From Cellvibrionales bacterium UBA7375 (GTDB lineage: Bacteria > Pseudomonadota > Gammaproteobacteria > Pseudomonadales > Porticoccaceae), in NCBI GenBank assembly GCA_949487135.1, contig CATAJQ010000047.1, positions 38,221 to 102,220 on the forward strand: a DNA stretch of 64,000 nt, given 5' to 3'. This document shows, one piece after another, positions 38,089 to 49,005 of this stretch (position 1 is the stretch's first letter; every line of letters begins with the position of its first letter). The notes under the pieces were generated by a model, which made no database searches, had not been told where the DNA came from, and saw only the letters and a program-made list of their open reading frames with translations. The translations under genes were made by a program, and so were the position numbers.

Positions 38089-41000
38089 TTCAGATGATCA
38101 ACAGTGTAATAACAATGTGTAAACAGGTGGCTCAATGGCTTGGCATTGCGGCGGGCCTATTGGTTATTGGCATGGTCATACTTGTTTTTCTTGGGCGCCA
38201 AACCATTGGGCAGTTGGATGAGCTGCGGCCGTCAGTTAAATCTTTTATCGCCTCTAGCACAGGCTTTCATGTGAATATGGGCGCTCTAAAAGGCGAGTGG
38301 CCACAACTTATTCCCATTATTGATATTGAGGGTGTCGAGTTAATTAATTCGGAGCAGGAGACGGTATTAAGCTTTGAAGGCGCTCGCGCTGATTTGGATC
38401 TGTATAGTAGTTTTAAACTAGGTTCACCTATTTGGCGTGAGCTTGCTATTGATAAATTAGACATCAATTTTGTTGAAAATGCTTCGGGTCACTGGCGATT
38501 AAAAGGTTTTAATGGCGAATCTGATACAGATCTAAATATTATTCTCCAGCCATTTCTATACAGTCAGCAAATTCGATTAAAAGCTGTCACTGTTCATCTT
38601 CATTCTTTCTCGGGTCAAAAAATTCAGCTTTTTGGTAATGATATGTTGATTGAAAATGATAAAGATTTTCATCGCGCTCAGTTATCAGTTAGTCTTACAG
38701 AAAATGGTAGTCCAGCTAATTTAATCATAGAAGCCTTAGGGCATCTCTCAGATTTGAACCAATTTAAAGCCAGTGGCTATCTTGATTTTGATGAATTAAA
38801 TATTTATCAGTCGCTAAAAATGCTCTCTACATCCCTAATGCCTGATATAGCAATTCAGCCTGATCAGTACTCTATAAATGCCGGCGGCAAAGTCTGGTTA
38901 GATTTTAGACCTGGATGGCATCTGGATTATCAGGGTGAACTTTCAGTCTCCAAAATACCGCTTAATTGGTTGGGTGATAATATTTCCCCCATAACTGATA
39001 TCAAAACCATGTTGACTGGTTGGTATCTGCCTGGCGAAGACTGGTGTGCGAGTCTCAATGATCTTGAGTTTGAGCTAGGCTCAACAAATATGGAGTCGGT
39101 CAATCTTTTGTATAAACAAAAACTAGGCTCTAATTGGCAAGAGTTTGACATTTTGCTAGAGGATATGGGTTTAGAATCTGTTGCGGGCTTAATCAGTGAA
39201 ACTCAGATTGTTTCCGCCGATGCTATCAATCATTTAAAAAGTGATAAATCCAAAGGAAATATATCGTCCCTTAGTATGGGAAGATCAAGCACAGGATTCT
39301 ATCTTTCAGCAAAATTAGAAGAGTTTTTTATGCCGCCCTATGGAGGCATGCCAGGGTTCAAAGAGCTTGATGGTTATCTTGAGATAAAAAAATCAAAAGG
39401 GTTGTTTCATATTGCCGACCATGATGGCTTTGAGTTGTTTTTTCCCAAAAACTACACAGATTATTCGGTCATAAATGAAGCGTTGGGGACTATCTATTTT
39501 GACTGGCAATCCCCTGAGCAAACTACAATTTTTAGCGATTCGATTTATACCAAATTAGAAGCCGGTGATAGTCAGTTGAAATTTTCTATGATTCGGCCCA
39601 AAGGAGGTGAAAAGGCCGCTGATTACAATTTATTGATTGGCGCCAAAAACCTTAATTTAGCCTTAACTGATAAATATTTGCCCTATACCATGCCCGAAAG
39701 ATCATCTAACTGGGTTAAAAATTCCATTAAAGATGGTAATTTAAAACAGTTTGGTTTGCTTTTTAGGAGTGGCCCACCAAAAAATGATCATCTGTCTCGA
39801 ACCATGCAGTTATTGTTTGATGCCCAAGATGCAACGATAAAATTCAATCCAAATTGGCCACAATTTACAGCGCTTGAGGGGTTGTTTGTAGTGGATAGTG
39901 GTAACCTAAGTGCGCAAATAAAATCGGCCCTTTTAGATCAGGTCACGGTAAGCCAGACTAGGATTGAATTCAGCGTTAAGCCCCCAATCGAGCAAAGAAA
40001 GTGGGTAATTGATGGTCATTTAGATGCTGAATTATCAAGCATGATGGATTTATTAAATCAGTCGCCATTAAAGAAAAATTTCGGCCCTATGGTAAATTGG
40101 TCATACACTGGAGAGACAAATACTCATCTACACATGAAGTTGCCAGCCTATATGGCGAACAAAGCTAAGCCGGTTGCTACCGAATATAAAGTAACTTCCG
40201 TGATTAATAATGGTGATATGAGGATTTCGGGATCACCGATTAAATTAGAAAAAATGATGGGAGAAATTGAGTTTTCCTCTGACAAGGGGATTATTTCAGA
40301 TAGTTTAAGTGCAGAACTTTGGAATCAGCCATTTACGGCTAGGTTATACCGAGACGACCAGCAGAAGATGTCATTTTCCTCGGCTTTATCGCCTCAAAGC
40401 TTAACTAAATTTGTAGATTTCTCTTGGCAAAATATAATTTCAGAGACCATGCTGATAAACGGAACTCTCTATAAAGACCCAGCTAACCGGTCTAAAACTA
40501 CCCTTGAGATACAAAGCGATATGGAGGCTGTGGCGTTGAATCTACCCGCTCCAGTAGGTAAATCAATCAACCAATCTAAGCCGCTGAATATTAAATTACA
40601 TTTTGAGCCCAGCCTTTCTCAGATTGAAGGTAAGCTAGGCGAATATCTTGTCTCTGATATGCGCTTTGATCAGGGAAAATTAAAGCGCGGCGTTATTAGT
40701 TACGATCATGATTTATTGATGCCAGATCAAGATATGCTTTTGATATCAGCTAATTTGCCAACCATTGATTTTACGTTGTGGCAGCCACTTCGTGACTTGA
40801 TCGAACAGAAGCCAAAAGCTGCAAATACAACAGAAATAATATTTGATTTGGAATTGGCTCAATGGAAGGTTTCTGGATTACAGTTATCAGATATTAGCGC
40901 CAGAATTACGCCAATGATTTATGGTTTTGATGCAGTTTTCACCAGCGACTTAGCTGATGGCTCAGTCAGCCTTTTTAGCGATACCAGGCAACCGCCAAAA

Positions 41001-41933
41001 ATTGCGCTAAATAGACTTAGTCTATCAAATAACTTTGCTAGTAATTCTGCTAGTTTGGATCCAAGAGTACTAATAGCCACAGATTTTTCCGTTGATCGGC
41101 TAACCATAGCGGGCCAAGATTTAGGTGCTTTGTCATTTGAATTGAGACCCGAGCCCTCTGGCGCATCATTTAATAATATGTCTGGAAATATTTTTGGTTT
41201 ATCCCCTGGCATCTATTCTTCCGAAGCGCCAACTGAGTTTTTTTGGGGTTATGATGGCCAGACCCATATTAGCAAGTTAGTGGGGCCCATAGGGGTCAAT
41301 AATATTGGCGATCTGTTTAATGTATTTAGTTTACCGCAAGTATTGGATAGTCAGTCGGGTAGGTTTGATACCAACCTCACTTGGCGAGGAGAGCCATGGG
41401 CTATTAACAAAGACAATCTAAATGGGCAGTTAAAGATTAACTTAGTGGATGGTAATTTTTACCGGACTCCCGGGGGTGCCGGTACTGCATTGAAGTTGGT
41501 GGGGTTATTTAACTTCGCTAACTGGTTGAAGCGATTACAGTTAGATTTTTCTGATGTAGTTGGTCAAAACTTAGTTTATAACCGTTTGGATGGAACCCTA
41601 GGTTTCGATCAATCTGTTCTGAGTTTAGATGATGCGCTAAAAATAAAAATGCCGTCAGGGCGCATGAGTATGGCAGGTGATTTTGATCTAGGGTTAGAGA
41701 CGATTGATGCGCAACTGGTTGCAACGCTTCCGGTAGCCACTAATCTTCCCTGGTTAGCTGGTTTAGCTGGCGGTCTTCCCACCGCTCTTGGGGTTTATGC
41801 AACCAGTAAATTAGTAGAGAAACAAGTAGATCGTCTCTCAAGTATTAGTTATGAGATAAGCGGTCCTTGGGATGATGTCGATGTGGCAGTTGATAAAATT
41901 TTTGCAGCTGAGCTTAGCGAACCAAGTCAATAA
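38085..41933 (+). CDS. yhdP: YhdP family large AsmA-like envelope protein
   Basis: 1282 aa, N-terminal TM, DUF3971/AsmA2-like C-terminus; canonical neighbourhood rng-yhdP-nitrilase. Confidence 0.92.
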   Translation: MIQMINSVITMCKQVAQWLGIAAGLLVIGMVILVFLGRQTIGQLDELRPSVKSFIASSTGFHVNMGALKGEWPQLIPIIDIEGVELINSEQETVLSFEGARADLDLYSSFKLGSPIWRELAIDKLDINFVENASGHWRLKGFNGESDTDLNIILQPFLYSQQIRLKAVTVHLHSFSGQKIQLFGNDMLIENDKDFHRAQLSVSLTENGSPANLIIEALGHLSDLNQFKASGYLDFDELNIYQSLKMLSTSLMPDIAIQPDQYSINAGGKVWLDFRPGWHLDYQGELSVSKIPLNWLGDNISPITDIKTMLTGWYLPGEDWCASLNDLEFELGSTNMESVNLLYKQKLGSNWQEFDILLEDMGLESVAGLISETQIVSADAINHLKSDKSKGNISSLSMGRSSTGFYLSAKLEEFFMPPYGGMPGFKELDGYLEIKKSKGLFHIADHDGFELFFPKNYTDYSVINEALGTIYFDWQSPEQTTIFSDSIYTKLEAGDSQLKFSMIRPKGGEKAADYNLLIGAKNLNLALTDKYLPYTMPERSSNWVKNSIKDGNLKQFGLLFRSGPPKNDHLSRTMQLLFDAQDATIKFNPNWPQFTALEGLFVVDSGNLSAQIKSALLDQVTVSQTRIEFSVKPPIEQRKWVIDGHLDAELSSMMDLLNQSPLKKNFGPMVNWSYTGETNTHLHMKLPAYMANKAKPVATEYKVTSVINNGDMRISGSPIKLEKMMGEIEFSSDKGIISDSLSAELWNQPFTARLYRDDQQKMSFSSALSPQSLTKFVDFSWQNIISETMLINGTLYKDPANRSKTTLEIQSDMEAVALNLPAPVGKSINQSKPLNIKLHFEPSLSQIEGKLGEYLVSDMRFDQGKLKRGVISYDHDLLMPDQDMLLISANLPTIDFTLWQPLRDLIEQKPKAANTTEIIFDLELAQWKVSGLQLSDISARITPMIYGFDAVFTSDLADGSVSLFSDTRQPPKIALNRLSLSNNFASNSASLDPRVLIATDFSVDRLTIAGQDLGALSFELRPEPSGASFNNMSGNIFGLSPGIYSSEAPTEFFWGYDGQTHISKLVGPIGVNNIGDLFNVFSLPQVLDSQSGRFDTNLTWRGEPWAINKDNLNGQLKINLVDGNFYRTPGGAGTALKLVGLFNFANWLKRLQLDFSDVVGQNLVYNRLDGTLGFDQSVLSLDDALKIKMPSGRMSMAGDFDLGLETIDAQLVATLPVATNLPWLAGLAGGLPTALGVYATSKLVEKQVDRLSSISYEISGPWDDVDVAVDKIFAAELSEPSQ

Positions 41934-41959
41934 AAGTAGTTAAAAGAATAGGATTTTTT

Positions 41960-42793
41960 ATGACAAATATTGTCAAAGTGGCGGTGATACAATCACGACC
42001 ATTAAAAAAGTTAGAAAATAATCTCAATCAAATCCAACAGCTCTTAATAGAGGCTTCAAGACAGCGTGCAAGTATCGTGGTTTTGCCAGAAAATTTTGCC
42101 TATTATGGTGAGCAAGACCTTCAAGCCATAGGCTGTCAGGAGGCCTTAAGTAATGGTCCCGTCAGGCAGTTTTTAAGCGAGCAAGCTAAAAGGCTAAAAC
42201 TTTGGATCGTAGGTGGAACAGTGCCAGTGGGAGATAATAACTCCAAGCCGGTGGCTAGATCGCTAGTCTACGACTCCAGTGGTCATTGCATTGATCACTA
42301 CGATAAAATTCATTTGTTTGATGCCGATGTGCATTCAGAATCAAGCCAACAGGCTTATCGTGAGTCTGATTCTTACAGCTATGGCAATGCCATAAAAACG
42401 ATTGAAACAGACTTTTGTAAACTAGGCTTAACTGTTTGCTACGATTTAAGATTTGCTGCCCTGTACCATCAGTTAAGAGCAGCGGGTTCGCAACTAGTAA
42501 CAGTTCCAGCAGCATTCACCGCAATTACTGGCCGAGATCACTGGCAGCTTTTATTGCGAGCTCGAGCGGTTGAAAATCAATTTTTTATGCTCGGTGCTAA
42601 CTTGGTCGATAGAGCAAGAAGTTCGCGCGGGCTATGGGGCGGCAGTGCGATTATTGACCCCTGGGGGACTGTTATTGCTAAGCTTGAGGACGAGGTTGGT
42701 GTGGCTACTGCTGATATTAATTTAAATATGATGGATGATATTAGAGCAAGAATGCCGGTTCAAAATCATGCTAGATTAAAGTTTAAAAATTAA
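41960..42793 (+). CDS. Carbon-nitrogen hydrolase (nitrilase family)
   Basis: Glu-Lys-Cys motifs: VVLPENFAYYG, YDKIHLFD, LTVCYDLRF. Confidence 0.95.
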   Translation: MTNIVKVAVIQSRPLKKLENNLNQIQQLLIEASRQRASIVVLPENFAYYGEQDLQAIGCQEALSNGPVRQFLSEQAKRLKLWIVGGTVPVGDNNSKPVARSLVYDSSGHCIDHYDKIHLFDADVHSESSQQAYRESDSYSYGNAIKTIETDFCKLGLTVCYDLRFAALYHQLRAAGSQLVTVPAAFTAITGRDHWQLLLRARAVENQFFMLGANLVDRARSSRGLWGGSAIIDPWGTVIAKLEDEVGVATADINLNMMDDIRARMPVQNHARLKFKN

Positions 42794-43290
42794 TCAGCCA
42801 GTTGCCGGATATATTTAAATAGCTTCTCACTTGCGGTTGAGGGTTTATTCTGGGATTTTTCACGACTAGCCTGTCTTTGAAGATTGCGGAGCTGTTGTCT
42901 ATCCGCCTCTGGATACTGGGCTATAAAATCCTCAATAGCATTATTACCCTCGTTGATAAAACGATCGCGCCACTCTTCAAGTTTGGCGAAGTGCTGTCTA
43001 AAGGTTTGCGACTGATGATTGAGTTTTTCTAGTGAATATTTAATGTCTGTCACGTCTATATTACGTAAAAGCTTGCCTATATATTGTAATTGACGGCGCT
43101 TTGCATCAAGGTTTTTTAATCTTCTAGCTTCTTTTATCGCCGCTTTTAACGAATCATCCAAAGCGATCTTTTCTAATTGAGATTTAGCCAGTAAAACCAA
43201 TTGCTCGCCCATATCCCGAAGCTCTTGGTTTTCGCGTTTAAGTTGGGATCTACTGGGTAGATCTATTTCTTCGGTGGATAAATCAGTCAT
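42790..43290 (-). CDS. yjgA: YjgA/DarP family (DUF615) ribosome-associated protein
   Basis: LPSRSQLKRENQELRDMGEQLVLL; AKRRQLQYIGKLLRNID. Confidence 0.93.
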   Translation of the reverse strand: MTDLSTEEIDLPSRSQLKRENQELRDMGEQLVLLAKSQLEKIALDDSLKAAIKEARRLKNLDAKRRQLQYIGKLLRNIDVTDIKYSLEKLNHQSQTFRQHFAKLEEWRDRFINEGNNAIEDFIAQYPEADRQQLRNLQRQASREKSQNKPSTASEKLFKYIRQLAD

Positions 43291-44639
43291 TAGGTAAGAA
43301 ACAAGGTTGCCAGGCCAAGGAACGAAATAAAGCCTACGACATCAGTAATTGTGGTTAGGATAACTGTTCCTGCAAGTGCGGGATCAATTTTTAGAAATTT
43401 CAGTAACACGGGTAGTAATGTGCCGGATAAAGCCGCCGCCATCAAGTTGATAGCCATAGCCAAGCCAATAATAAGTGCCATTGTAGCGTCTTGAAACCAT
43501 AGCGAGACCACACAGCCTACAATAAGGGCATAAAGTAGCCCATTAAGGGCGCCCACCGCAAATTCTTTACTCAACAGCCAGTTTAGGTTGCTGCGTTCAA
43601 TTTGCCCTAGCGCCATACCTCGAATCACTACCGTAAGAGTCTGGCTTCCTGCAACCCCGCCCATACTGGCGACTATAGGCATTAAAATAGCTAAGGCTAC
43701 TAACTTATCCAAGGCGTCTTCAAATAGACTTATAGCGGTTGATGCCAATATAGCAGTCAATAGGTTTACACCCAGCCACACAGCGCGGCGCGGAGCAGTT
43801 TTGCCGATTGATGAAAAAGTATCCTCAGTATCACTTAAGCCTGCCATAGCCAGTAGTGAGTGATCGGCATCTTCGACAATAACATCGACCACATCATCAA
43901 TAGTGATTCGGCCAAGCAGATGATTTTCATCATCTACAACAGGTGCAGAGACTAAGTCATGACGTTGGAATAACTGGGCAACTTCAGAGTCAGTCAGGTC
44001 AACATGAATGCCTCGAACTTCTGTATTCATAACCTCTCTAACGGTAGTGGTTGGTGCTGATGTTAACAGCATACCCAGTGGTAAATTACCGGCAAAAGTA
44101 TCATCGCGATTGACCACAAAAAGGTTGTCGGTAATCTCCGGAATTTCTTCAAAACGGCGAAGATAACGAAGAACAACATCCACCGTAATATCTGGGCGAA
44201 CTGTGATAACCTCGGTATCCATCAAGCCGCCAGCAGTGTCTTCATCGTAGGTGAGCACTGACTCTACACGCATTCTATCCTGCGCTGACATAGCCTGAAG
44301 AACCTCGGGAATAACCCGATCGGGGAGCTGTTGTAGGATATCTACAATATCATCAACATCGAGACCTTCGGTCAGCGATGCTACTTCGACGCTATCCATT
44401 TCATCCAGAAATTCTAATTTTATTTCATCGGATAATTCATGGATAACTTCTCCAGATATCTCTGGATCAACCAGCTCCCATAGGATTCTTCTATATTTAG
44501 GTGGGGCAGTTTCTAATTGATGGGCGACATCGGGCGGTGATAGATTATTCAGGGTATGCCTAACCTGATTAAGCGTCACCGAGTCGATGGCGCTACCAAG
44601 TTGGGACAGTAGACTGTTATGTTGCGTTGCCTGAGTCAT
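43290..44639 (-). CDS. mgtE: Magnesium transporter MgtE
   Basis: N-domain, CBS domains, TM region MPIVASMGGVAGSQTLTVVIRGMALGQ. Confidence 0.97.
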   Translation of the reverse strand: MTQATQHNSLLSQLGSAIDSVTLNQVRHTLNNLSPPDVAHQLETAPPKYRRILWELVDPEISGEVIHELSDEIKLEFLDEMDSVEVASLTEGLDVDDIVDILQQLPDRVIPEVLQAMSAQDRMRVESVLTYDEDTAGGLMDTEVITVRPDITVDVVLRYLRRFEEIPEITDNLFVVNRDDTFAGNLPLGMLLTSAPTTTVREVMNTEVRGIHVDLTDSEVAQLFQRHDLVSAPVVDDENHLLGRITIDDVVDVIVEDADHSLLAMAGLSDTEDTFSSIGKTAPRRAVWLGVNLLTAILASTAISLFEDALDKLVALAILMPIVASMGGVAGSQTLTVVIRGMALGQIERSNLNWLLSKEFAVGALNGLLYALIVGCVVSLWFQDATMALIIGLAMAINLMAAALSGTLLPVLLKFLKIDPALAGTVILTTITDVVGFISFLGLATLFLT

Positions 44640-44745
44640 ACATCTGTTTCCTCAAAGGCCCAATTGTAAGCAGCAGTAAATCGATAGTTTAACCTAAAAT
44701 ACAATGGGATGCCTTGCACTAGATGGTAAATTTACTGTTGGTGCG

Positions 44746-45015
44746 TTACTTGCCCTCACCAAAATAGTCAGCCAATAATCGTGTAATCATGCTGCAGGCT
44801 TCATCTTCATCTGGGCCATCAAATTCAAAAATTAGTTCGGTACCCTGACTTGCAGCTAAGAGTAAAAGTGACATAATACTTTTGGCATCTACGAGGGGTG
44901 GTTTTATGCCTGTTCTAATACTAGATTCGTAACGCCCAGCCAAAGAGGCGAGCTTAGTAGCCGCTCGAGCGTGTAATCCAAGCTCGTTAATAATAGGTAA
45001 TTTACAACTGATCAT
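44746..45015 (-). CDS. HPr family phosphocarrier protein (NPr)
   Basis: INELGLHARAATKLASLAGRYESSI. Confidence 0.95.
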   Translation of the reverse strand: MISCKLPIINELGLHARAATKLASLAGRYESSIRTGIKPPLVDAKSIMSLLLLAASQGTELIFEFDGPDEDEACSMITRLLADYFGEGK

Positions 45016-45031
45016 AGAGTTACTCTATCGG

Positions 45032-45895
45032 TTACTGGGTGGCTAATTCTTTATGCATCACTTGCACAAAATTATATTGTTGAGAAAAGTGTTCATGAAG
45101 ACGATTAGCGATATAGACAGATCGATGTTGACCGCCTGTGCAGCCAATAGAAACAGTAAGATAGCTGCGATTATTGGCCTCAAATTTTGGAATCCAACGG
45201 GTAAGGTAGCCAATAATGTCGGCCAGCATAGAGGCAACATCAACCTGACTTTCCAAAAAGGTTATAACGCCTGAATCATGGCCAGTTTGTGTGCGCAGCT
45301 CAGTTTTCCAGTAAGGGTTGGGCAGGCAACGTACATCAAATACAAAGTCAGAACCATTGGGGATACGTTGCTTAAAGCCAAAGCTTTCAAATAAAATGGT
45401 CATCTGCTGCTCTGCTTTAGGCACAATTGTATTTTTGACCAAATCGCGCAACTGATGCAGAGTTAAACCGGAGGTGTCGATAGTTAGGCTAGCTACCTGA
45501 GCAATCGGCGAGATAATACTCTCTTCAAGATCAATAGCTTCTTTTAAGCCAATGTCATCGGTGCTGAGAGGATGTTTACGCCGAGTTTCAGAATAGCGTC
45601 GCAGTAAATCATTTCGCTGTGCCTTTAAAAAAATCACATCTACCTGAACCCCAGAATTTTCGATGATACTAAGCATTTTTGGGATCTTCGTGAGGTCGCC
45701 CACTAGGTTGCGCGCATCTATACCTACGGCTAATTGTAGATTAGGGTCGCTACTATCCTCTTTTAATTGATGGATTAACTCCGGTAATAGGCTTGAGGGC
45801 AGGTTATCAACACAGGTAAAGCCAACATCTTCTAAAATATTGAGTGCAGAAGTTTTACCAGAACCTGAATGACCGCTAATAACTACAAGTCTCAT
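45032..45895 (-). CDS. rapZ: RNase adapter protein RapZ
   Basis: VISGHSGSGKTSALNILEDVGFTCVDNLP; SIGCTGGQHRSVYIANRL. Confidence 0.97.
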   Translation of the reverse strand: MRLVVISGHSGSGKTSALNILEDVGFTCVDNLPSSLLPELIHQLKEDSSDPNLQLAVGIDARNLVGDLTKIPKMLSIIENSGVQVDVIFLKAQRNDLLRRYSETRRKHPLSTDDIGLKEAIDLEESIISPIAQVASLTIDTSGLTLHQLRDLVKNTIVPKAEQQMTILFESFGFKQRIPNGSDFVFDVRCLPNPYWKTELRTQTGHDSGVITFLESQVDVASMLADIIGYLTRWIPKFEANNRSYLTVSIGCTGGQHRSVYIANRLHEHFSQQYNFVQVMHKELATQ

Positions 45896-46365
45896 GATTT
45901 TTGTTGGCGCTCCAAATCTATAACTGTGTTGTATAGTATGTCATCATTATCACAGTCGCGAAGCTTTTGACGTGACCCATCATTTTGCATAATTGCGGCA
46001 ATTCTCGCCAGAGTGCTTAAGTGCTCATCATTTTTTTCTTGCGGCACCACCAATGCAAAGATTAAATCCACCGGCTTGTCATCAATGGCATCAAACTCTA
46101 CAGGCGAAGTTAGTTTGGCTAAAAAACCATAAATCTTCTTTACGCCAGGGGTGCGACAGTGAGGAATGGCAACGCCATTGCCGAGTCCAGTGCTACCCAG
46201 TTTTTCACGGGCTACAAAGTTATCAAATAATAGGTCACAGAGTTCATCGCTACCGCCCAGTTGGGATGTAATCATCTGGGCGATATTTTCAAGAATGCGC
46301 TTCTTGCTGCGCCCAGGGAAATTGCAACTGGTTAACTCTTGGCTAAGAACGTCTGAAATTTTCAT
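45892..46365 (-). CDS. ptsN: PTS IIA-like nitrogen regulatory protein PtsN
   Basis: EIIA domain REKLGSTGLGNGVAIPHCRTPGVKKIYGFLAKL. Confidence 0.96.
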   Translation of the reverse strand: MKISDVLSQELTSCNFPGRSKKRILENIAQMITSQLGGSDELCDLLFDNFVAREKLGSTGLGNGVAIPHCRTPGVKKIYGFLAKLTSPVEFDAIDDKPVDLIFALVVPQEKNDEHLSTLARIAAIMQNDGSRQKLRDCDNDDILYNTVIDLERQQKS

Positions 46366-46372
46366 GCTTTAA

Positions 46373-46660
46373 TTAATGATCCCTGTGTTTTTGTTTATAT
46401 TTTATAAGTTGTCGATCTAATTTATCGCTGAGGGCGTCAATTGCCGCATAAAGATCTTCATGTTCTGCATTGGCGAATAATTCACCGCCAGAGACATGGA
46501 TTGTAGCTTCTGCTTTTTGGGAAAGTTTTTCGACGCTTAGGATTACGGCAGTACTATTTATGTGGTCATAGTGGCGCTCTAACTTTGATAACTTGGCGGT
46601 AACATAGTCACGAATTGGGTCAGTTACGTCTAGGTGATGTCCGCTAATTGTCATTTGCAT
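46373..46660 (-). CDS. hpf: Ribosome hibernation promoting factor (short form)
   Basis: MQMTISGHHLDVTDPIRDYVTAKLSKLERHYDHI. Confidence 0.96.
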   Translation of the reverse strand: MQMTISGHHLDVTDPIRDYVTAKLSKLERHYDHINSTAVILSVEKLSQKAEATIHVSGGELFANAEHEDLYAAIDALSDKLDRQLIKYKQKHRDH

Positions 46661-46674
46661 ACTGTTCTCCTTAG

Positions 46675-48192
46675 TTACGCTTTATTTAAAAACCTTTTTC
46701 TTTGACTCGACGATGGAATATTCATGCTTTCGCGGTATTTCGCGACCGTGCGTCGAGCGACTTGAATTCCTTGGTCGGCTAACAGAGTCGTCAGTTTATT
46801 GTCGCTGAGAGGCTTACAGGGCTTTTCCGCCTCTATTAGCATTTTTAGGATAGCGCAAACTGCCGTGGATGAACACTCTCCGCCATCAGAAGTTCCAACA
46901 TGGCTTGAAAAGAAATATTTAAGTTCAAAAATCCCTTGGGGTGTAGCCATATATTTTTTGGTAGTAACCCTAGAAACCGTTGATTCATGAAGATCCAATT
47001 GCTCAGCAATCTCAGACAACACCAATGGTTTCATGGCAACGGGGCCATGCTCCAAAAAGCCTTGCTGAAAATCGACGATTGCCATAGTGACCTGCATAAG
47101 GGTGTCATTTCGACTTTCAAGACTGCGGAGAAACCAGCGCGCTTCATTTAGATTCTTTTTTAAGAACTGATTCTCAGCGCTATCATCAGCGCGCTTAATA
47201 AGATCGCTATACGCTTGATTGATTTTAATCCGCGGTATATTGCTATCATTCAGTTTGACCTGCCAGCGCCCACTTATTTTTTCAATATACACATCGGGCA
47301 CAATATATTCAGTATCGTCTGCTGCCAGCATTTCGCCGGGTCTTGGGTTTAATGTGCGAATTAATTCGAGACCCTGTTGAAGGCACGCCTTATCGAGCTT
47401 ACTTTTCTTTGCCAGCTTAGCTAATTCTGTTGAGGCAATATCCGCTAAGAAATCTTCAACCAGTAATTTTGCTTCTTGAAGGTATGGCGTGTCATCACAC
47501 AGTTGATTTAATTGAATCGAAAGACATTCTTTGGGGTCTCTGGCAAAAATCCCTGGGGGGTCAAACTGCTGAACCCTTTTTAGTACGACGACTAATTCAT
47601 CATCCTGTAAGGGGTCATCTTCAGTTTCATCATGGAGGTGTGCAGTAATTTCTTGAAGGTTACCCACCAGGAAACCATTGTCATTTACAGAATCAATAAA
47701 TGCTTCGGCAACCGCCTTATCACGATCAGATAAAGTGATTAAGTTTAACTGCCAAAAAAGGTGGTCTTGAAGGGATTCAGTGACCTGATAAATAGCCTCA
47801 AGATTGAAGTCTTTGTCGTTAGAGGGTGATTTTGATGAGGGGCTATTTGATTCATTCCAACTATTTTCGCCAACTAAACTTTCAGTACTTGCGTTTTCCC
47901 ATGAAGCCTCAACAGCGTTGTCTGGAGAGAGAGGTGTATCTTGAACCTCGGTATAATTTTCTGGGTCGTTGTTATCAAAACTCACATCATCACCAGAATG
48001 ATTGCCATTCTGCTGCGCCTGATCGGGTTCAATTTCTCTCTCATCAGTTTCTAGCAGGGGGTTGTTATATAGCTGCTCAATGATCTCTTGTTGCAGGTCA
48101 AGCGTCGAGAGCTGCAACAATTTGATAGCTTGCTGCAGTTGCGGTGTCATGGTTAGCTGTTGACTAAACTTGAGCTGAAGGCCTTGCCGCAT
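46675..48192 (-). CDS. rpoN: RNA polymerase sigma-54 factor
   Basis: LKFSQQLTMTPQLQQAIKLLQLSTLDLQQEI; RpoN box ARRTVAKYRESMNIPSS. Confidence 0.98.
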   Translation of the reverse strand: MRQGLQLKFSQQLTMTPQLQQAIKLLQLSTLDLQQEIIEQLYNNPLLETDEREIEPDQAQQNGNHSGDDVSFDNNDPENYTEVQDTPLSPDNAVEASWENASTESLVGENSWNESNSPSSKSPSNDKDFNLEAIYQVTESLQDHLFWQLNLITLSDRDKAVAEAFIDSVNDNGFLVGNLQEITAHLHDETEDDPLQDDELVVVLKRVQQFDPPGIFARDPKECLSIQLNQLCDDTPYLQEAKLLVEDFLADIASTELAKLAKKSKLDKACLQQGLELIRTLNPRPGEMLAADDTEYIVPDVYIEKISGRWQVKLNDSNIPRIKINQAYSDLIKRADDSAENQFLKKNLNEARWFLRSLESRNDTLMQVTMAIVDFQQGFLEHGPVAMKPLVLSEIAEQLDLHESTVSRVTTKKYMATPQGIFELKYFFSSHVGTSDGGECSSTAVCAILKMLIEAEKPCKPLSDNKLTTLLADQGIQVARRTVAKYRESMNIPSSSQRKRFLNKA

Positions 48193-48279
48193 ATTTTAGA
48201 AACTTTTTTTGAATGTATATTGAATGTTAGTGCTGAATCGATAGGTAAAGCAAGATTTGTATGAATAATTTACCATGAG

Positions 48280-49005
48280 TTACATGGTGAAATTGTCCCC
48301 AAGGTAAGTTTGGCGAACTTTTTGATCAGACAAAATATGTGCTGTAGTCCCTTCGGCGATCACATGGCCTTCGCCGACAATATAGGCACGAGCGCAAATA
48401 TCGAGCGTTTCGCGAACATTATGGTCGGTGATTAATACTCCAATCCCTTTTTCGCTGAGATGGCGAATAATATCCTTAATATCGTTCACAGAGATAGGAT
48501 CAACGCCAGCAAAGGGCTCATCGAGCAGAATAAATTTTGGATCCGCAGCTAAGGCTCTTGCGATCTCAACTCTACGGCGCTCACCACCTGAAAGGCTCAT
48601 GCCGTTTGAATCAGCCAAATGTGTAATATGAAATTCATTGAGCAGGCTATGAAGTTTTTCTTCTCGCTCAGGTGAGGATAAATCTTTGCGCGTCTCTAAA
48701 ATGGCCAAAATATTATCGCTTACGCTAAGCTTTCTGAAAATTGAGGGCTCTTGTGGTAAGTAACCTAGGCCCTTGCGAGCACGACCATGCATGGGTAAGT
48801 CAGAAATATCTTGATCATCGATTACAATTTGACCGCCATCCTGTTTAACTAGGCCTATAGTCATATAAAAACAGGTTGTTTTACCGGCGCCATTAGGTCC
48901 TAGAATTCCTACCACCTCTCCCTCACTCACTGAGAAAGACACGTCTTTGACTACCGAGCGCTTGCCGTAACTTTTAGATAGATGATTTGCAGATAATACA
49001 GTCAT
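48280..49005 (-). CDS. lptB: LPS export ABC transporter ATP-binding protein LptB
   Basis: [47 protein letters not shown]. Confidence 0.97.
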   Translation of the reverse strand: MTVLSANHLSKSYGKRSVVKDVSFSVSEGEVVGILGPNGAGKTTCFYMTIGLVKQDGGQIVIDDQDISDLPMHGRARKGLGYLPQEPSIFRKLSVSDNILAILETRKDLSSPEREEKLHSLLNEFHITHLADSNGMSLSGGERRRVEIARALAADPKFILLDEPFAGVDPISVNDIKDIIRHLSEKGIGVLITDHNVRETLDICARAYIVGEGHVIAEGTTAHILSDQKVRQTYLGDNFTM

